Shown here: one piece after another, positions 1 to 8,057 of the stretch | Layout: each line of letters opens with the position of its first letter | How positions within the stretch are numbered: the first letter of the stretch is position 1 | From: Cellulomonas hominis | GTDB taxonomy: Bacteria > Actinomycetota > Actinomycetes > Actinomycetales > Cellulomonadaceae | NCBI RefSeq assembly: GCF_014201095.1 | Contig: NZ_JACHDN010000001.1 | Span: forward strand, 3,286,001 to 3,350,000 | Length of the DNA: 64,000 nucleotides | Reading direction: 5' to 3' | Made by a program: the position numbers and the translations under genes | Notes under the pieces: generated by a model | What the model saw: the letters and a program-made list of their open reading frames with translations, nothing else | What the model was told of the DNA's origin: nothing | Database searches by the model: none

Positions 1-2058
1 CGTCCCGGTGGCGGCGGTGGCGGCGGCTACGGCGGCGGCGGTGGCCGTCCCGGTGGTGGCGGCGGCTTCGCCGGTCGTCCCGGTGGCGGCGGTGGCCGTC
101 CGGGTGCCGGCGGTCGCGGCTCCACCCAGGGTGCCTTCGGGCGCGCCGGGGGCCGTCCGGTCCGCGGGCGCAAGTCGAAGCGGGCGAAGCGCCAGGAGTT
201 CGAGCAGATGCAGGCGCCATCGCTCGGCGGCGTGCAGGTGCCGCGCGGGAACGGCTCGACCGTCATCCGCCTGCGCCACGGCTCGTCGCTGAACGACTTC
301 GCGGACAAGATCGACGCGAACCCGGCCTCGCTGGTCACCGTGCTGTTCCACCTCGGTGAGATGGCGACGGCGACGCAGTCGCTGGACGAGGACACCTTCG
401 GGACGCTGGCCGCGGAGCTCGGCTACGTCGTCGAGATGGTCTCGGCGGAGGAGGAGGACCGCGAGCTGCTCGGGGCCTTCGACATCGACCTCGACGCCGA
501 GCTGGAGGGCGAGTCCGACGAGGACCTGTTCCCGCGCCCGCCCGTCGTCACGGTCATGGGTCACGTCGACCACGGGAAGACGAAGCTCCTCGACGCCATC
601 CGGTCCACGGACGTCGTCGCGGGCGAGGCCGGCGGGATCACCCAGCACATCGGTGCGTACCAGGTCCGTGCGGAGCACGAGGGCCAGGACCGGGCCATCA
701 CGTTCATCGACACCCCGGGTCACGAGGCGTTCACCGCCATGCGTGCCCGCGGTGCGCAGGTGACGGACATCGCGATCCTCGTGGTCGCGGCGGACGACGG
801 CGTGATGCCCCAGACCATCGAGGCGCTGAACCACGCCCAGGCGGCCGGTGTGCCGATCGTGGTCGCGGTCAACAAGGTGGACAAGGAGTCGGCGAACCCG
901 GCGAAGATCCGCCAGCAGCTCACCGAGTACAACCTGGTGGCCGAGGAGTACGGCGGCGACACCATGTTCGTCGACGTGTCGGCCAAGCAGCGGATGGGCA
1001 TCGACCAGCTCCTCGAGGCCGTCCTGCTGACGGCGGACGCCTCGCTGGACCTGCGGGCCAACCCCGACAAGGACGCCCGAGGCGTCGCCATCGAGGCGAA
1101 CCTCGACAAGGGCCGCGGCGCCGTCGCGACCGTCCTGGTCCAGTCCGGCACGCTGCGCGTCGGCGACGCGATCGTCGCGGGCACCGCCCACGGCCGCGTC
1201 CGCGCGATGTTCGACGAGCACGGCGAGAACGTCACCGAGGCGGGCCCGGCGCGTCCGGTGCTGGTCCTCGGCCTGGCGTCGGTGCCGAGCGCCGGCGACA
1301 CCTTCCTGGTGGCGCCGGACGAGCGGACCGCGCGGCAGATCGCCGAGAAGCGCGAGGCGGCCGAGCGTGCCGCCCTCCTGGCCAAGCGCCGCAAGCGCAT
1401 CAGCCTCGAGGACTTCACGCAGGCGCTGCAGCAGGGCAAGGTCGAGACCCTCAACCTCGTCCTCAAGGGCGACGTGTCGGGTGCCGTCGAGGCCCTCGAG
1501 GACGCGCTGCTCAAGATCGACGTGGGCGACGAGGTCGACCTGCGGGTCATCCACCGCGGTGTCGGTGCGATCACGCAGAACGACGTCAACCTCGCCACGG
1601 TCGACAACGCCATCATCATCGGCTTCAACGTCAAGTACGCGGAGCGGGTGGAGGACCTCGCCGAGCGCGAGGGCGTGGACGTCCGGTTCTACTCGGTCAT
1701 CTACCAGGCGATCGATGACGTCGAGGCGGCCCTCAAGGGCATGCTCAAGCCGGAGTACGAGGAGGTGCAGCTCGGTACCGCCGAGGTGCGCGAGGTGTTC
1801 CGCTCCTCCAAGTTCGGCAACATCGCCGGTTCGCTGGTCCGGTCCGGGGAGATCCGCCGCAACACCAAGGCGCGGGTGCTCCGGAACGGCACCGTCATCG
1901 GCGACAACCTCACCATCGAGTCGCTCAAGCGGTTCAAGGACGACGCCACCGAGGTCCGCGAGGGCTACGAGTGCGGTATCGGCCTCGGGTCGTACAACGA
2001 CATCACCGAGGGTGACGTCATCGAGACCTGGGAGATGCGCGAGAAGCCGCGCTCCTGA
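1..2058 (+). CDS. infB: Translation initiation factor IF-2, 5'-truncated
   Basis: GTPase that brings fMet-tRNA to the 30S subunit and promotes subunit joining. The reading frame is open from base 1, so the N-terminus lies outside the window. Visible residues 1-50 are the low-complexity Gly/Arg/Pro-rich linker typical of actinobacterial IF-2. A basic stretch ([15 protein letters not shown]) and the N2 domain follow. The G domain carries GHVDHGKT near residue 187, DTPGHEAF and NKVD, and the beta-barrel, C1 and C2 domains run to the end. About 685 codons are present; actinobacterial IF-2 is usually 900-1000 residues, so roughly the last two-thirds is here. The frame must start before position 208, because the Gly-rich codons upstream continue in phase. 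rbfA follows, as in most bacteria. Confidence 0.98.
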   Translation, partial: RPGGGGGGGYGGGGGRPGGGGGFAGRPGGGGGRPGAGGRGSTQGAFGRAGGRPVRGRKSKRAKRQEFEQMQAPSLGGVQVPRGNGSTVIRLRHGSSLNDFADKIDANPASLVTVLFHLGEMATATQSLDEDTFGTLAAELGYVVEMVSAEEEDRELLGAFDIDLDAELEGESDEDLFPRPPVVTVMGHVDHGKTKLLDAIRSTDVVAGEAGGITQHIGAYQVRAEHEGQDRAITFIDTPGHEAFTAMRARGAQVTDIAILVVAADDGVMPQTIEALNHAQAAGVPIVVAVNKVDKESANPAKIRQQLTEYNLVAEEYGGDTMFVDVSAKQRMGIDQLLEAVLLTADASLDLRANPDKDARGVAIEANLDKGRGAVATVLVQSGTLRVGDAIVAGTAHGRVRAMFDEHGENVTEAGPARPVLVLGLASVPSAGDTFLVAPDERTARQIAEKREAAERAALLAKRRKRISLEDFTQALQQGKVETLNLVLKGDVSGAVEALEDALLKIDVGDEVDLRVIHRGVGAITQNDVNLATVDNAIIIGFNVKYAERVEDLAEREGVDVRFYSVIYQAIDDVEAALKGMLKPEYEEVQLGTAEVREVFRSSKFGNIAGSLVRSGEIRRNTKARVLRNGTVIGDNLTIESLKRFKDDATEVREGYECGIGLGSYNDITEGDVIETWEMREKPRS

Positions 2059-2070
2059 CCGGTCGCACTT

Positions 2071-2111
2071 GCGGGTCTGCCCCCACGCGCCGAGCGTGGG
2101 GGCAGGCCCGC
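2071..2111 (+). terminator. Strong hairpin between infB and rbfA
   Basis: TGCCCCCACGC (2078-2088) pairs perfectly with GCGTGGGGGCA (2094-2104) around a 5-nt loop. An outer GCGGG/CCCGC stem (2071-2075/2107-2111) extends it. It begins 13 nt after the infB stop. There is no T-run, as is common in high-GC actinobacteria. It could terminate infB transcripts, attenuate readthrough into rbfA or stabilise a processed 3' end. Confidence 0.65.
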
Positions 2112-2156
2112 GGCCGTTCGTCCGCCCGCCGACGCGGGCGCTGAGAGGAGATCGAC

Positions 2157-2609
2157 ATGGTGGACCACCCCCGGGCCCGCAAGCTCGCGGACCGCATCCA
2201 GCAGATCGTCGCGCAGATGCTCGACACCCGGATCAAGGACCCGCGCCTGGGCTTCGTGACGGTGACCGACGTGCGCGTGACGGGCGACCTGCAGCACGCG
2301 AGCGTCTTCTACACGGTGCTCGGCGACGAGGAGGCCCGCACGGGCACGGCCCAGGCGCTGGAGAGCGCCAAGGGCCTGATCCGCTCCGAGGTCGGCAAGC
2401 AGACCGGCGTCCGGCTCACGCCGACGCTGGAGTTCCACCTCGACGCGGTCCCGGAGACCGCCGCGCACCTGGACGCCGCGCTGCTCGAGGCGGCCCGGCG
2501 CGACAAGGAGGTGTCGGCGCTCGCCGCGGCGGCGCAGTACGCCGGCGAGGCGGACCCGTACCGCAAGCCGGCCGACGACGACGAGGACGAGGCGGACGCC
2601 GCGCGCTGA
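2157..2609 (+). CDS. rbfA: 30S ribosome-binding factor A
   Basis: Cold-shock and ribosome-assembly factor that binds the 16S helix 1 region during late 30S maturation. The 150-residue product has the single KH-like RbfA domain with the family hallmarks: the N-terminal [21 protein letters not shown] helix region, [12 protein letters not shown], and a central ASVFYTVLG strand. The C-terminal tail is acidic (DDDEDEAD), which is common in actinobacteria. The start is the ATG at 2157, preceded by GAGAGGAGA. It lies downstream of infB, separated by a strong hairpin, so it may be only partly co-transcribed. Confidence 0.95.
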   Translation: MVDHPRARKLADRIQQIVAQMLDTRIKDPRLGFVTVTDVRVTGDLQHASVFYTVLGDEEARTGTAQALESAKGLIRSEVGKQTGVRLTPTLEFHLDAVPETAAHLDAALLEAARRDKEVSALAAAAQYAGEADPYRKPADDDEDEADAAR

Positions 2610-2633
2610 GCGCCACCGCCCGCCGTGGGGCCG

Positions 2634-2686
2634 CGAGGTCGTCACGACGCCACGAGGTCGTCACTGGCGTGAGTGACGACCTCGTG
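2634..2686. repeat. Intergenic hairpin repeat, type C
   Basis: A perfect 15-bp inverted repeat, CACGAGGTCGTCACT (2651-2665) and AGTGACGACCTCGTG (2672-2686), has a 6-nt loop. A further direct copy of CGAGGTCGTCAC lies 19 bp upstream (2634-2645 versus 2653-2664). It sits between the convergent rbfA and MFS genes, so it can act as a bidirectional terminator. Its two-direct-plus-one-inverted plan with a 19-bp offset recurs at 60432-60483. Confidence 0.75.
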
Positions 2687-2723
2687 TGCGTGTGACGACG
2701 TCGGCGGGACGGGGCGCGCCCGG

Positions 2724-4205
2724 TCAGGCCTGCGCGCGAGCGGGCTCGCGGCCCGTGGTGCGGGGCATCGCCAGGGACGCCAGGGCCGCCAGCGCGATGA
2801 CCGCGGCGCCCGTGAGGACGGCCGGGCGCAGGCCCGCGTCGAAGCCGTCGGGGCTGATCGTGCCGCCCGCGCCGGTGAACACCGCGGTCAGTACCGCCAC
2901 GCCGAGCGCGACGCCGACCTCCCGGAGCGTCGAGTTCGTCGACGAGGCGGTGCCGTGGTCGTCCGGTGCCATGTCCGCGAGGACCGCGGTGGCGCTGGGC
3001 GCGAACGTCAGCCCCATCCCGACCCCGGCGAGCACCAGGCCGGGGACGAGCGCGGCGTAGCCGCCGTCGGACGTCGCGAGCGCCAGCCACGCCAGGCCCG
3101 CCGCCTGCGCCGTGAGGCCCGCGGTGAGCAGCACCCGGACGCCGACGCGGGGGGTGAGGATCCCGGCGAGCGGGGCGACCACCATCGGCGCGGCGGTCCA
3201 CGGCAGCGTCCGCAGTCCGGCCTCGAGCGGCGAGTAGCCCTGGACCACCTGCAGGTACTGGGCGAGCAGGAACACCGCCCCGAACGCGCCGAGCGAGAAC
3301 GCGAAGCCCGAGACGTTCGCGACGGAGAAGCTGCGCGACCGGAACAGCCGCAGCGGGACGAGGGCGTGCGGGGTGCGCGCCTCGTGCCGGAGGAACAGCG
3401 CGAGCGCGGCGACGCCGCCGACGATCGGGCCGAGGACGCCGGCCGACGTCCAGCCGTCCTCGTTGCCGTGCACGACGCCCCACACGATCCCGAGGACGCC
3501 CGCGGCGGCGAGCACCAGGCCGAGCAGGTCCAGCCGCTGCGCGCGGCCGCGCCCCTCGGGGAGCGCGCGCAGGACGAGCGGCACGGCGAGCAGCGCGACC
3601 GGCACGTTGATCCAGAACATCGCCTCCCAGGAGATGCCCTCGACCACGGCACCGCCGACGACCGGCCCGAGCGCGACGCCGAGGCCGGACACGCCGCCCC
3701 AGACGCCGATGGCCATCGCGCGGCGGGACGCGGGGACCGCCGCGGCGAGCAGCGTGAGCGAGAGCGGCATGACGGCGGCGGCGCCGACGCCCTGCACGGC
3801 GCGGGCGGCGATCAGGGCGCCGGGGGAGCCCGCCAGGGCCGCGGCGACCGAGCCGAGGGTGAACACCGCGATCCCGCCGAGGAAGGTGCGGCGGCGGCCC
3901 CAGCGGTCGCCGAGGGTGGCGGCGGCGATCATCAGGGTCGCGAACGCCAGCGTGTAGGCGTTCACCACCCACTGCAGGTCGGTGAGCGTGGCGCCGAGCT
4001 CGGCCTGGAGGACGGGCAGCGCGCTGGTGACGACGAGGTTGTCGAGCGTCGCCATGAACATCGGGAGCGACGCGGCGAGCAGCGCGACCGCGACGGGGAC
4101 GGCGCGGGTCGCGGTGCGGGCGGCGGGCGCCGGCGCGGGGGTGCCGGCGGCGGCACCCGGGGCGACGGGGTCGCGCGGGGCGGTGGTGCGGGTCGGCGTC
4201 GGCAT
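2724..4205 (-). CDS. MFS drug-efflux transporter, DHA2 (EmrB/QacA) type
   Basis: A 493-residue major-facilitator transporter with about 14 predicted membrane segments, the length and layout of the DHA2 proton-antiport drug-efflux family. Motif A-like GDRWGRRRTFL follows the second helix, and PVVGGAVVEGISWEAMFWINVP fits motif C and the next loop. The start is the ATG at 4205, with AGGAG seven nt upstream; an upstream in-frame ATG at 4277 would run through the regulatory region and is rejected. It is divergent from a TetR-family repressor, and operator-like repeats fill the 74-bp gap. This is the usual arrangement of a drug-inducible efflux pump. The substrate cannot be told from sequence. Confidence 0.9.
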   Translation of the reverse strand: MPTPTRTTAPRDPVAPGAAAGTPAPAPAARTATRAVPVAVALLAASLPMFMATLDNLVVTSALPVLQAELGATLTDLQWVVNAYTLAFATLMIAAATLGDRWGRRRTFLGGIAVFTLGSVAAALAGSPGALIAARAVQGVGAAAVMPLSLTLLAAAVPASRRAMAIGVWGGVSGLGVALGPVVGGAVVEGISWEAMFWINVPVALLAVPLVLRALPEGRGRAQRLDLLGLVLAAAGVLGIVWGVVHGNEDGWTSAGVLGPIVGGVAALALFLRHEARTPHALVPLRLFRSRSFSVANVSGFAFSLGAFGAVFLLAQYLQVVQGYSPLEAGLRTLPWTAAPMVVAPLAGILTPRVGVRVLLTAGLTAQAAGLAWLALATSDGGYAALVPGLVLAGVGMGLTFAPSATAVLADMAPDDHGTASSTNSTLREVGVALGVAVLTAVFTGAGGTISPDGFDAGLRPAVLTGAAVIALAALASLAMPRTTGREPARAQA

Positions 4206-4222
4206 CGGGGACTCCTGTAAGC

Positions 4223-4269
4223 ATCGGCTGATTACTTCGACGCGGCGCACGCTAGTAATCGACTGATAA
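4223..4269. promoter_or_regulatory. Probable TetR operator between the efflux pump and its regulator
   Basis: Two near-identical half-palindromic blocks, ATCGGCTGATTACT (4223-4236) and AGTAATCGACTGATAA (4254-4269), face each other. GATTACT and AGTAATC form a perfect inverted repeat with a 17-bp gap, while ATCGRCTGAT is also repeated directly. Each block has ATC..GAT dyad symmetry, as expected for a TetR dimer site. The right block touches the regulator's predicted -10 hexamer. Confidence 0.7.
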
Positions 4270-4272
4270 CAT
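4267..4272 (+). promoter_or_regulatory. -10 hexamer of the TetR gene
   Basis: TAACAT lies 7 nt before the ATG at 4280 and overlaps the operator edge. It fits the leaderless pattern seen at many genes here and would give autorepression. Confidence 0.4.
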
Positions 4273-4279
4273 GTCAACC

Positions 4280-4903
4280 ATGGATCTCGACGACGACGCC
4301 TGGCCCGCCGCCCCGCGCGCCCCCCGCATGTCGGGGGAGCAGCGCCGCGAGCAGATCCTCGCGGCCGCGCTGACCGTCTTCGCGGAGGGTGGCTACGCCG
4401 GCACGACGACCGACCAGGTCGCGCGCGCCGCCGGCGTCTCGCAGCCGTACGTGGTGCGGCTGTTCGGGTCGAAGCAGCGGCTGTTCCTCGACCTGTACCG
4501 GTACGCCACGGGCAGGGTGCTGGCCGCGATGGCGGCGGTCGAGCCCGGGCCGGACGCCGTCGAGCGCACCGGGCGCGCCTACGTGGCGCTCATGGCCGAC
4601 CGCGACCTGCTGCGCGTCGTGATGCACGGCTTCACGTCGGGCGACCCGGAGGTCGGCGCGCTGGCGCGGCACACGCTCGGCGAGGTGTTCCGGCTGTTCC
4701 GGGCGCGCGTCGACGGCGACGACCCGGACGGGGACGAGACCTCCCGGCGGTTCGTCGCGGACGGCATGCTGATCAACGTGCTGCTGAGCTCGGACGGGTT
4801 CGCGCACGCGGGGGAGGACGCCGGGTTCGACGCGCTGCTGCGGTGCTTCGCGCCCGAGGTGGTCGCCGCCGCGAGCGGCACGGCGGCCGGGGCGACCGCG
4901 TGA
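4280..4903 (+). CDS. TetR/AcrR-family transcriptional regulator
   Basis: A 207-residue one-component regulator. The N-terminal helix-turn-helix is recognisable: RREQILAAALTVFAEGGYAGTTTDQVARAAGVSQPYVVRLFGSKQRLFLDLY, around residues 20-70. The rest is the variable ligand-binding and dimerisation domain. It is divergent from the DHA2 efflux gene and probably represses it until the ligand (likely a pump substrate) binds. The start at 4280 is preferred because a TANNNT -10 lies 7 nt upstream; the ATG at 4271, three codons earlier, is an alternative. Its stop overlaps the truB GTG by 4 bp, so truB may be translationally coupled to it, an odd partner for a housekeeping gene. Confidence 0.88.
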   Translation: MDLDDDAWPAAPRAPRMSGEQRREQILAAALTVFAEGGYAGTTTDQVARAAGVSQPYVVRLFGSKQRLFLDLYRYATGRVLAAMAAVEPGPDAVERTGRAYVALMADRDLLRVVMHGFTSGDPEVGALARHTLGEVFRLFRARVDGDDPDGDETSRRFVADGMLINVLLSSDGFAHAGEDAGFDALLRCFAPEVVAAASGTAAGATA

Positions 4904-5844
4904 GCCCCGCGCGCGACCCGCGCCGCCCCGACCGTCCCCGCCGCCCGACGGCCCCCGACGGCCTGCTCGTGGTCGACAAGCCGCAGGGCTGGACCAGCCA
5001 CGACGTCGTCGCCAGGGCGCGCGGGCTCGCCGGGACCCGGAAGGTCGGCCACGCCGGCACGCTCGACCCGATGGCGACCGGCGTGCTCGTGCTCGGCGTC
5101 GGCCGGGCGACCCGGCTGCTCGCCTACGTCGTCGGCGCGGACAAGGAGTACACCGCGACGATCCGCCTCGGCGAGGCCACCACGACCGACGACGCCGAGG
5201 GCGAGCTCGTCGCCCGCACCGACGCCGGGGCCGTGACCCCGGAGCGGGTGGCGGCCGGCGTCGCCGCGCTCACGGGCGACATCCAGCAGGTGCCGAGCGC
5301 GGTGAGCGCGATCAAGGTCGACGGGCAGCGGGCCTACGCCCGGGTGCGCGCGGGCGAGGACGTGTCGCTCGCGGCGCGTCCGGTGACCATCAGCCGGTTC
5401 GCGGTGCACGAGGTGCGCCGGTCGGGCGCGGTCCTCGACGTCGACGTCACGGTGGTGTGCTCGTCCGGGACCTACATCCGGGCCCTGGCGCGCGACCTCG
5501 GCGCGGGGCTCGGGGTCGGCGGGCACCTGACCGCGCTGCGGCGGACCCGCGTCGGCGGGTACGGCCTCGACGTCGCCCGCACGCTCGACGCGCTCGAGGC
5601 CGAGCCGGCCGACGCGCCGCTCCCGACCCTGCCCCTGGCGGACGCGGCGCGCGCCACGTTCCCGGTGCGCGAGCTCACGGAGGCCGAGGCCCGGGCGCTG
5701 TCCTACGGGCAGCGGATCCCGGCCGGGGGAGCGGGCGCCGGCGTGACCGTCGCCGCGGTCGCCCCGGACGGCGCGCTGGTCGCGCTGCTGGAGGACCGGG
5801 GGCCGCACGCGCGGCCGGTGCTGGTGTTCGCGGCCGCGGCCTGA
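4900..5844 (+). CDS. truB: tRNA pseudouridine(55) synthase
   Basis: Makes the universal pseudouridine 55 in the T-loop of tRNAs. The 314-residue product has the TruB catalytic motif HAGTLDPMATG, whose Asp is the nucleophile, soon after DGLLVVDKPQGWTSHDVV. It also has the TGDIQQVPSAVSAIKVDGQRAYARVRAGE segment that contacts RNA and a C-terminal PUA-like tail. The start is the GTG at 4900, inside the GTGA overlap with the TetR stop. An upstream in-frame start at 4843 would lie inside the TetR gene. truB normally travels with ribF and rpsO, as here. Confidence 0.95.
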   Translation: MSPARDPRRPDRPRRPTAPDGLLVVDKPQGWTSHDVVARARGLAGTRKVGHAGTLDPMATGVLVLGVGRATRLLAYVVGADKEYTATIRLGEATTTDDAEGELVARTDAGAVTPERVAAGVAALTGDIQQVPSAVSAIKVDGQRAYARVRAGEDVSLAARPVTISRFAVHEVRRSGAVLDVDVTVVCSSGTYIRALARDLGAGLGVGGHLTALRRTRVGGYGLDVARTLDALEAEPADAPLPTLPLADAARATFPVRELTEAEARALSYGQRIPAGGAGAGVTVAAVAPDGALVALLEDRGPHARPVLVFAAAA

Positions 5845-5851
5845 GCCGGGA

Positions 5852-6292
5852 TCAGCCCAGCGCGGCCAGCACCGCCGCGACCCGCCGCTCGCGGGTCGCG
5901 GCGGTCTTCGCGCCCTCGACCGCGAGCACGTGCGCGCGCTGCTTCGAGTACGACAGCCGCGCCCAGGCGTCGGTCAGCCCCGGCCCGGCGGCGGCGAGCG
6001 CGGCCGCCAGGTCGGGCGGCACCTCGACGGCGCGGGGCGCGTCGTCCACCACGAGCTCGACGTCCACCGGCTCGCCGGCCTCGATGTGCGCGCCCTCGCG
6101 GTTCTCCCGGGACACGCCGAGCCAGTACGCCCCGCGGTAGGCGGCGATCGTGTTCCGGAACGCGTAGCCGTTGATCGTCGCGACGACCGGGACCCGCCGG
6201 CCGCGGTCGAAGCCGAGCACCACGTCCTCGGGCACCGGGATGCCGGTGGTGCTCCCGCCCGTGCGGACGAGCGTCGCGTGCAGCGTGACCAT
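5852..6292 (-). CDS. DUF1905 / YdeI-like domain protein
   Basis: A 146-residue protein with an N-terminal DUF1905 beta-barrel-like half: LHATLVRTGGSTTGIPVPEDVVLGF, then VVATINGYAFRNTIAAYRGAYWLGVS. The C-terminal half has the YdeI/OmpD-associated signature, ending in a helix with WARLSYSKQRAHVLAVEGAKTAATRERR. Such proteins are common in actinobacteria and their function is not established. The start is the ATG at 6292 with CCGGAGG upstream. It is convergent with truB, with 7 bp between the stops, and sits on the opposite strand inside an otherwise conserved truB-ribF block, so it looks like an insertion into that block. Confidence 0.8.
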   Translation of the reverse strand: MVTLHATLVRTGGSTTGIPVPEDVVLGFDRGRRVPVVATINGYAFRNTIAAYRGAYWLGVSRENREGAHIEAGEPVDVELVVDDAPRAVEVPPDLAAALAAAGPGLTDAWARLSYSKQRAHVLAVEGAKTAATRERRVAAVLAALG

Positions 6293-6473
6293 GCGGGCCT
6301 CCGGGGGGTGCGGGTCGGCGCGGGCGGGTGCGGCGGGGTCGTGCGCGGCTGCGGCGAGCGTAGCCGGGCGCCGGGCACGCGCGGGAGCACCCCCGGCGGC
6401 GTGGCAGGCTTGTCCCCGCGCCGGGGACCGGCGTGCGACCCGCGCCGCGAGGCGCCGACCGACGGGAGTGCGA

Positions 6474-7487
6474 GTGCAGCGCTGGACGGACCTGGCGCAG
6501 GTCCCCGCGGACTTCGGGCCGTCGGTGGTGACGATCGGGAACTTCGACGGGGTGCACCGCGGGCACGTCGGGGTGCTGACCCGGATGGTGGCCGACGCCC
6601 GCGCGGCCGGGGCCCGCTCCGTCGCCGTCACGTTCACGCCGCACCCGCAGCAGGTGCACCGCCCCGAGTCGGCCCCGCCGCTGCTGACCGGGGACGCGGA
6701 CCGCCTGGAGCTGCTCGCGCAGACCGGCCTGGACGCCGTGCTGCTGCTGCCGTACTCGCTGGACTTCGCGCGGCAGACCGCGGAGGAGTTCGTCCGCCGC
6801 TACCTGGTCGACGGGCTGCGCGCCCGGACGGTCGTGGTCGGGCGGGACGTGCGGTTCGGGCGGGACAACGCCGGCGACCTGGCGACGATGGTCGAGCTGG
6901 GGGAGCGGTTCGGGTTCGGCGTCGAGGTGATCGAGGACGTCGCCCCGGAGCCGGCCGACGAGGCGGGCGGACCCGGCGAGGACGGCGCGCTCGCCGACCC
7001 GCTGCGCCGCCGCTGGTCGTCCACCTGGGTGCGCGAGCTGCTCGTCGCCGGCGACGTCCGGCAGGCCGCGCGCGTCCTGGGCCGCCCGCACCGGATGCGC
7101 GGCACCGTCGTGCACGGCGACAAGCGGGGGCGCGACCTCGGCTTCCCGACGGCGAACCTCGCCCCCGAGTCGGCGGGCATGGTCCCCGCGGACGGCGTGT
7201 ACGCGGGCTGGCTGCGCCGGCCGGGCCTCCCGCCCGGGTCGCCGGACGCGGTGCTCCCCGCGGCGGTGTCCGTCGGCACCAACCCGACCTTCGACGGCCT
7301 GCAGCGCCGGGTCGAGGCGTACGTGCTGGACCGGACCGACCTCGACCTGTACGGCGAGGAGGTCGTGCTCGAGTTCGTCGAGCGGCTGCGGCCCACCCTG
7401 CGGTTCGACGGGGTGGACGCGCTGGTCGCGCAGATGCACCAGGACGTCGACGGCGTCCGCGAGGTGCTGCGGCCCGTGGCCGGCTGA
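6474..7487 (+). CDS. ribF: Bifunctional riboflavin kinase / FAD synthetase
   Basis: Converts riboflavin to FMN and then FAD. Residues 1-190 are the nucleotidyltransferase domain, with GNFDGVHRGH at 22-31 and the RRWSSTWVRELL segment (the S/T-x-x-R region). The C-terminal flavokinase domain has GTVVHGDKRGRDLGFPTANL and a PAAVSVGTNPTF segment. The 337-residue length is normal. The start is the GTG at 6474 after GGGAG; the ATG at 6171 in the same frame would run through antisense DUF1905 sequence. A 10-residue acidic/Gly insertion (EADEAGGPGEDG-like) before the RRRWSS motif is unremarkable. Only three bases separate its stop from the rpsO leader. Confidence 0.95.
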   Translation: MQRWTDLAQVPADFGPSVVTIGNFDGVHRGHVGVLTRMVADARAAGARSVAVTFTPHPQQVHRPESAPPLLTGDADRLELLAQTGLDAVLLLPYSLDFARQTAEEFVRRYLVDGLRARTVVVGRDVRFGRDNAGDLATMVELGERFGFGVEVIEDVAPEPADEAGGPGEDGALADPLRRRWSSTWVRELLVAGDVRQAARVLGRPHRMRGTVVHGDKRGRDLGFPTANLAPESAGMVPADGVYAGWLRRPGLPPGSPDAVLPAAVSVGTNPTFDGLQRRVEAYVLDRTDLDLYGEEVVLEFVERLRPTLRFDGVDALVAQMHQDVDGVREVLRPVAG

Positions 7488-7489
7488 TA

Positions 7490-7580
7490 GACTCTCCCAG
7501 CCGTCAGAACGGCCGCGGAACGAGAGCGCCCGGGTGGACCTGCCCCGGAGCACCGCGCAACGAGACAAACCGGGAGAGTC
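7490..7580 (+). promoter_or_regulatory. Structured rpsO leader, candidate S15 autoregulatory element
   Basis: GACTCTCCC (7490-7498) is perfectly complementary to GGGAGAGTC (7572-7580), which holds the ribosome-binding site and directly precedes the rpsO GTG. Inside this closing stem are three further helices: 7500-7504/7509-7513 with loop CAGA, 7514-7518/7553-7557, and 7530-7534/7544-7548. The result is a multi-helix junction that hides the RBS. S15 binds its own mRNA leader in several bacterial phyla through unrelated folds. That this leader binds S15 is inference from position and structure. Confidence 0.65.
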
Positions 7581-7850
7581 GTGCCCCTCGACAGCGCCAC
7601 CAAGAAGTCCATCATGACCGAGTACGCCACCCACGAGGGTGACACCGGTTCCCCCGAGGTCCAGATCGCGATGCTGTCGCAGCGCATCAAGGACCTGACC
7701 GAGCACCTCAAGACGCACAAGCACGACCACCACAGCCGCCGTGGGCTGCTGCTCCTGGTCGGCCAGCGTCGCCGCCTGCTCGGCTACCTGCAGAAGGTCG
7801 ACATCAACCGCTACCGCAGCCTCATCGAGCGGCTCGGCCTGCGGCGTTGA
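7581..7850 (+). CDS. rpsO: 30S ribosomal protein S15
   Basis: Primary 16S rRNA-binding protein that nucleates the platform of the 30S subunit. The 89-residue product is full length and shows the family signature ([24 protein letters not shown]). The start is a GTG at 7581, with GGGAGAG directly upstream; that RBS is also the 3' arm of the leader stem. It is followed by a perfect palindromic terminator and then pnp, the rpsO-pnp arrangement conserved in Streptomyces and enterobacteria. Confidence 0.97.
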   Translation: MPLDSATKKSIMTEYATHEGDTGSPEVQIAMLSQRIKDLTEHLKTHKHDHHSRRGLLLLVGQRRRLLGYLQKVDINRYRSLIERLGLRR

Positions 7851-7858
7851 CCGCCTGA

Positions 7859-7890
7859 CCAGCCCGGACCCCGCGCGGGGTCCGGGCTGG
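7859..7890 (+). terminator. Perfect 32-bp palindrome after rpsO
   Basis: CCAGCCCGGACCCC and GGGGTCCGGGCTGG form a 14-bp stem with a GCGC loop, starting 8 nt after the rpsO stop. There is no T-tract. It is a good intrinsic terminator or a double-strand processing site in a readthrough rpsO-pnp mRNA. Confidence 0.8.
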
Positions 7891-7931
7891 TCCCGCGTCG
7901 GGGCCCGTCCCTGGCGCATGCTGTACCCCGT

Positions 7932-7998
7932 ACCACTGAGAACCGCGCCGGTCGACGCGTCCGGTCCTCGGTAGTGGTTCCCGGAACACGTGTCCGGG
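7932..7998 (+). promoter_or_regulatory. Structured pnp 5' leader
   Basis: Two hairpins lie upstream of pnp. ACCACTGAG and ACCG near 7932-7945 pair with CGGTCCTC and AGTGGT further on, with a 3-nt bulge. CCCGGA (7980-7985) pairs with TCCGGG (7993-7998) around ACACGTG. In Streptomyces and E. coli, pnp leaders are cleaved by RNase III and allow PNPase autocontrol. A similar role here is inference. Confidence 0.45.
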
Positions 7999-8057
7999 TT
8001 CCTCGATCGAAGACCGCCGTGACCGGTCCGGCGCCTTCGATGCAGAGGAGGGCACCC

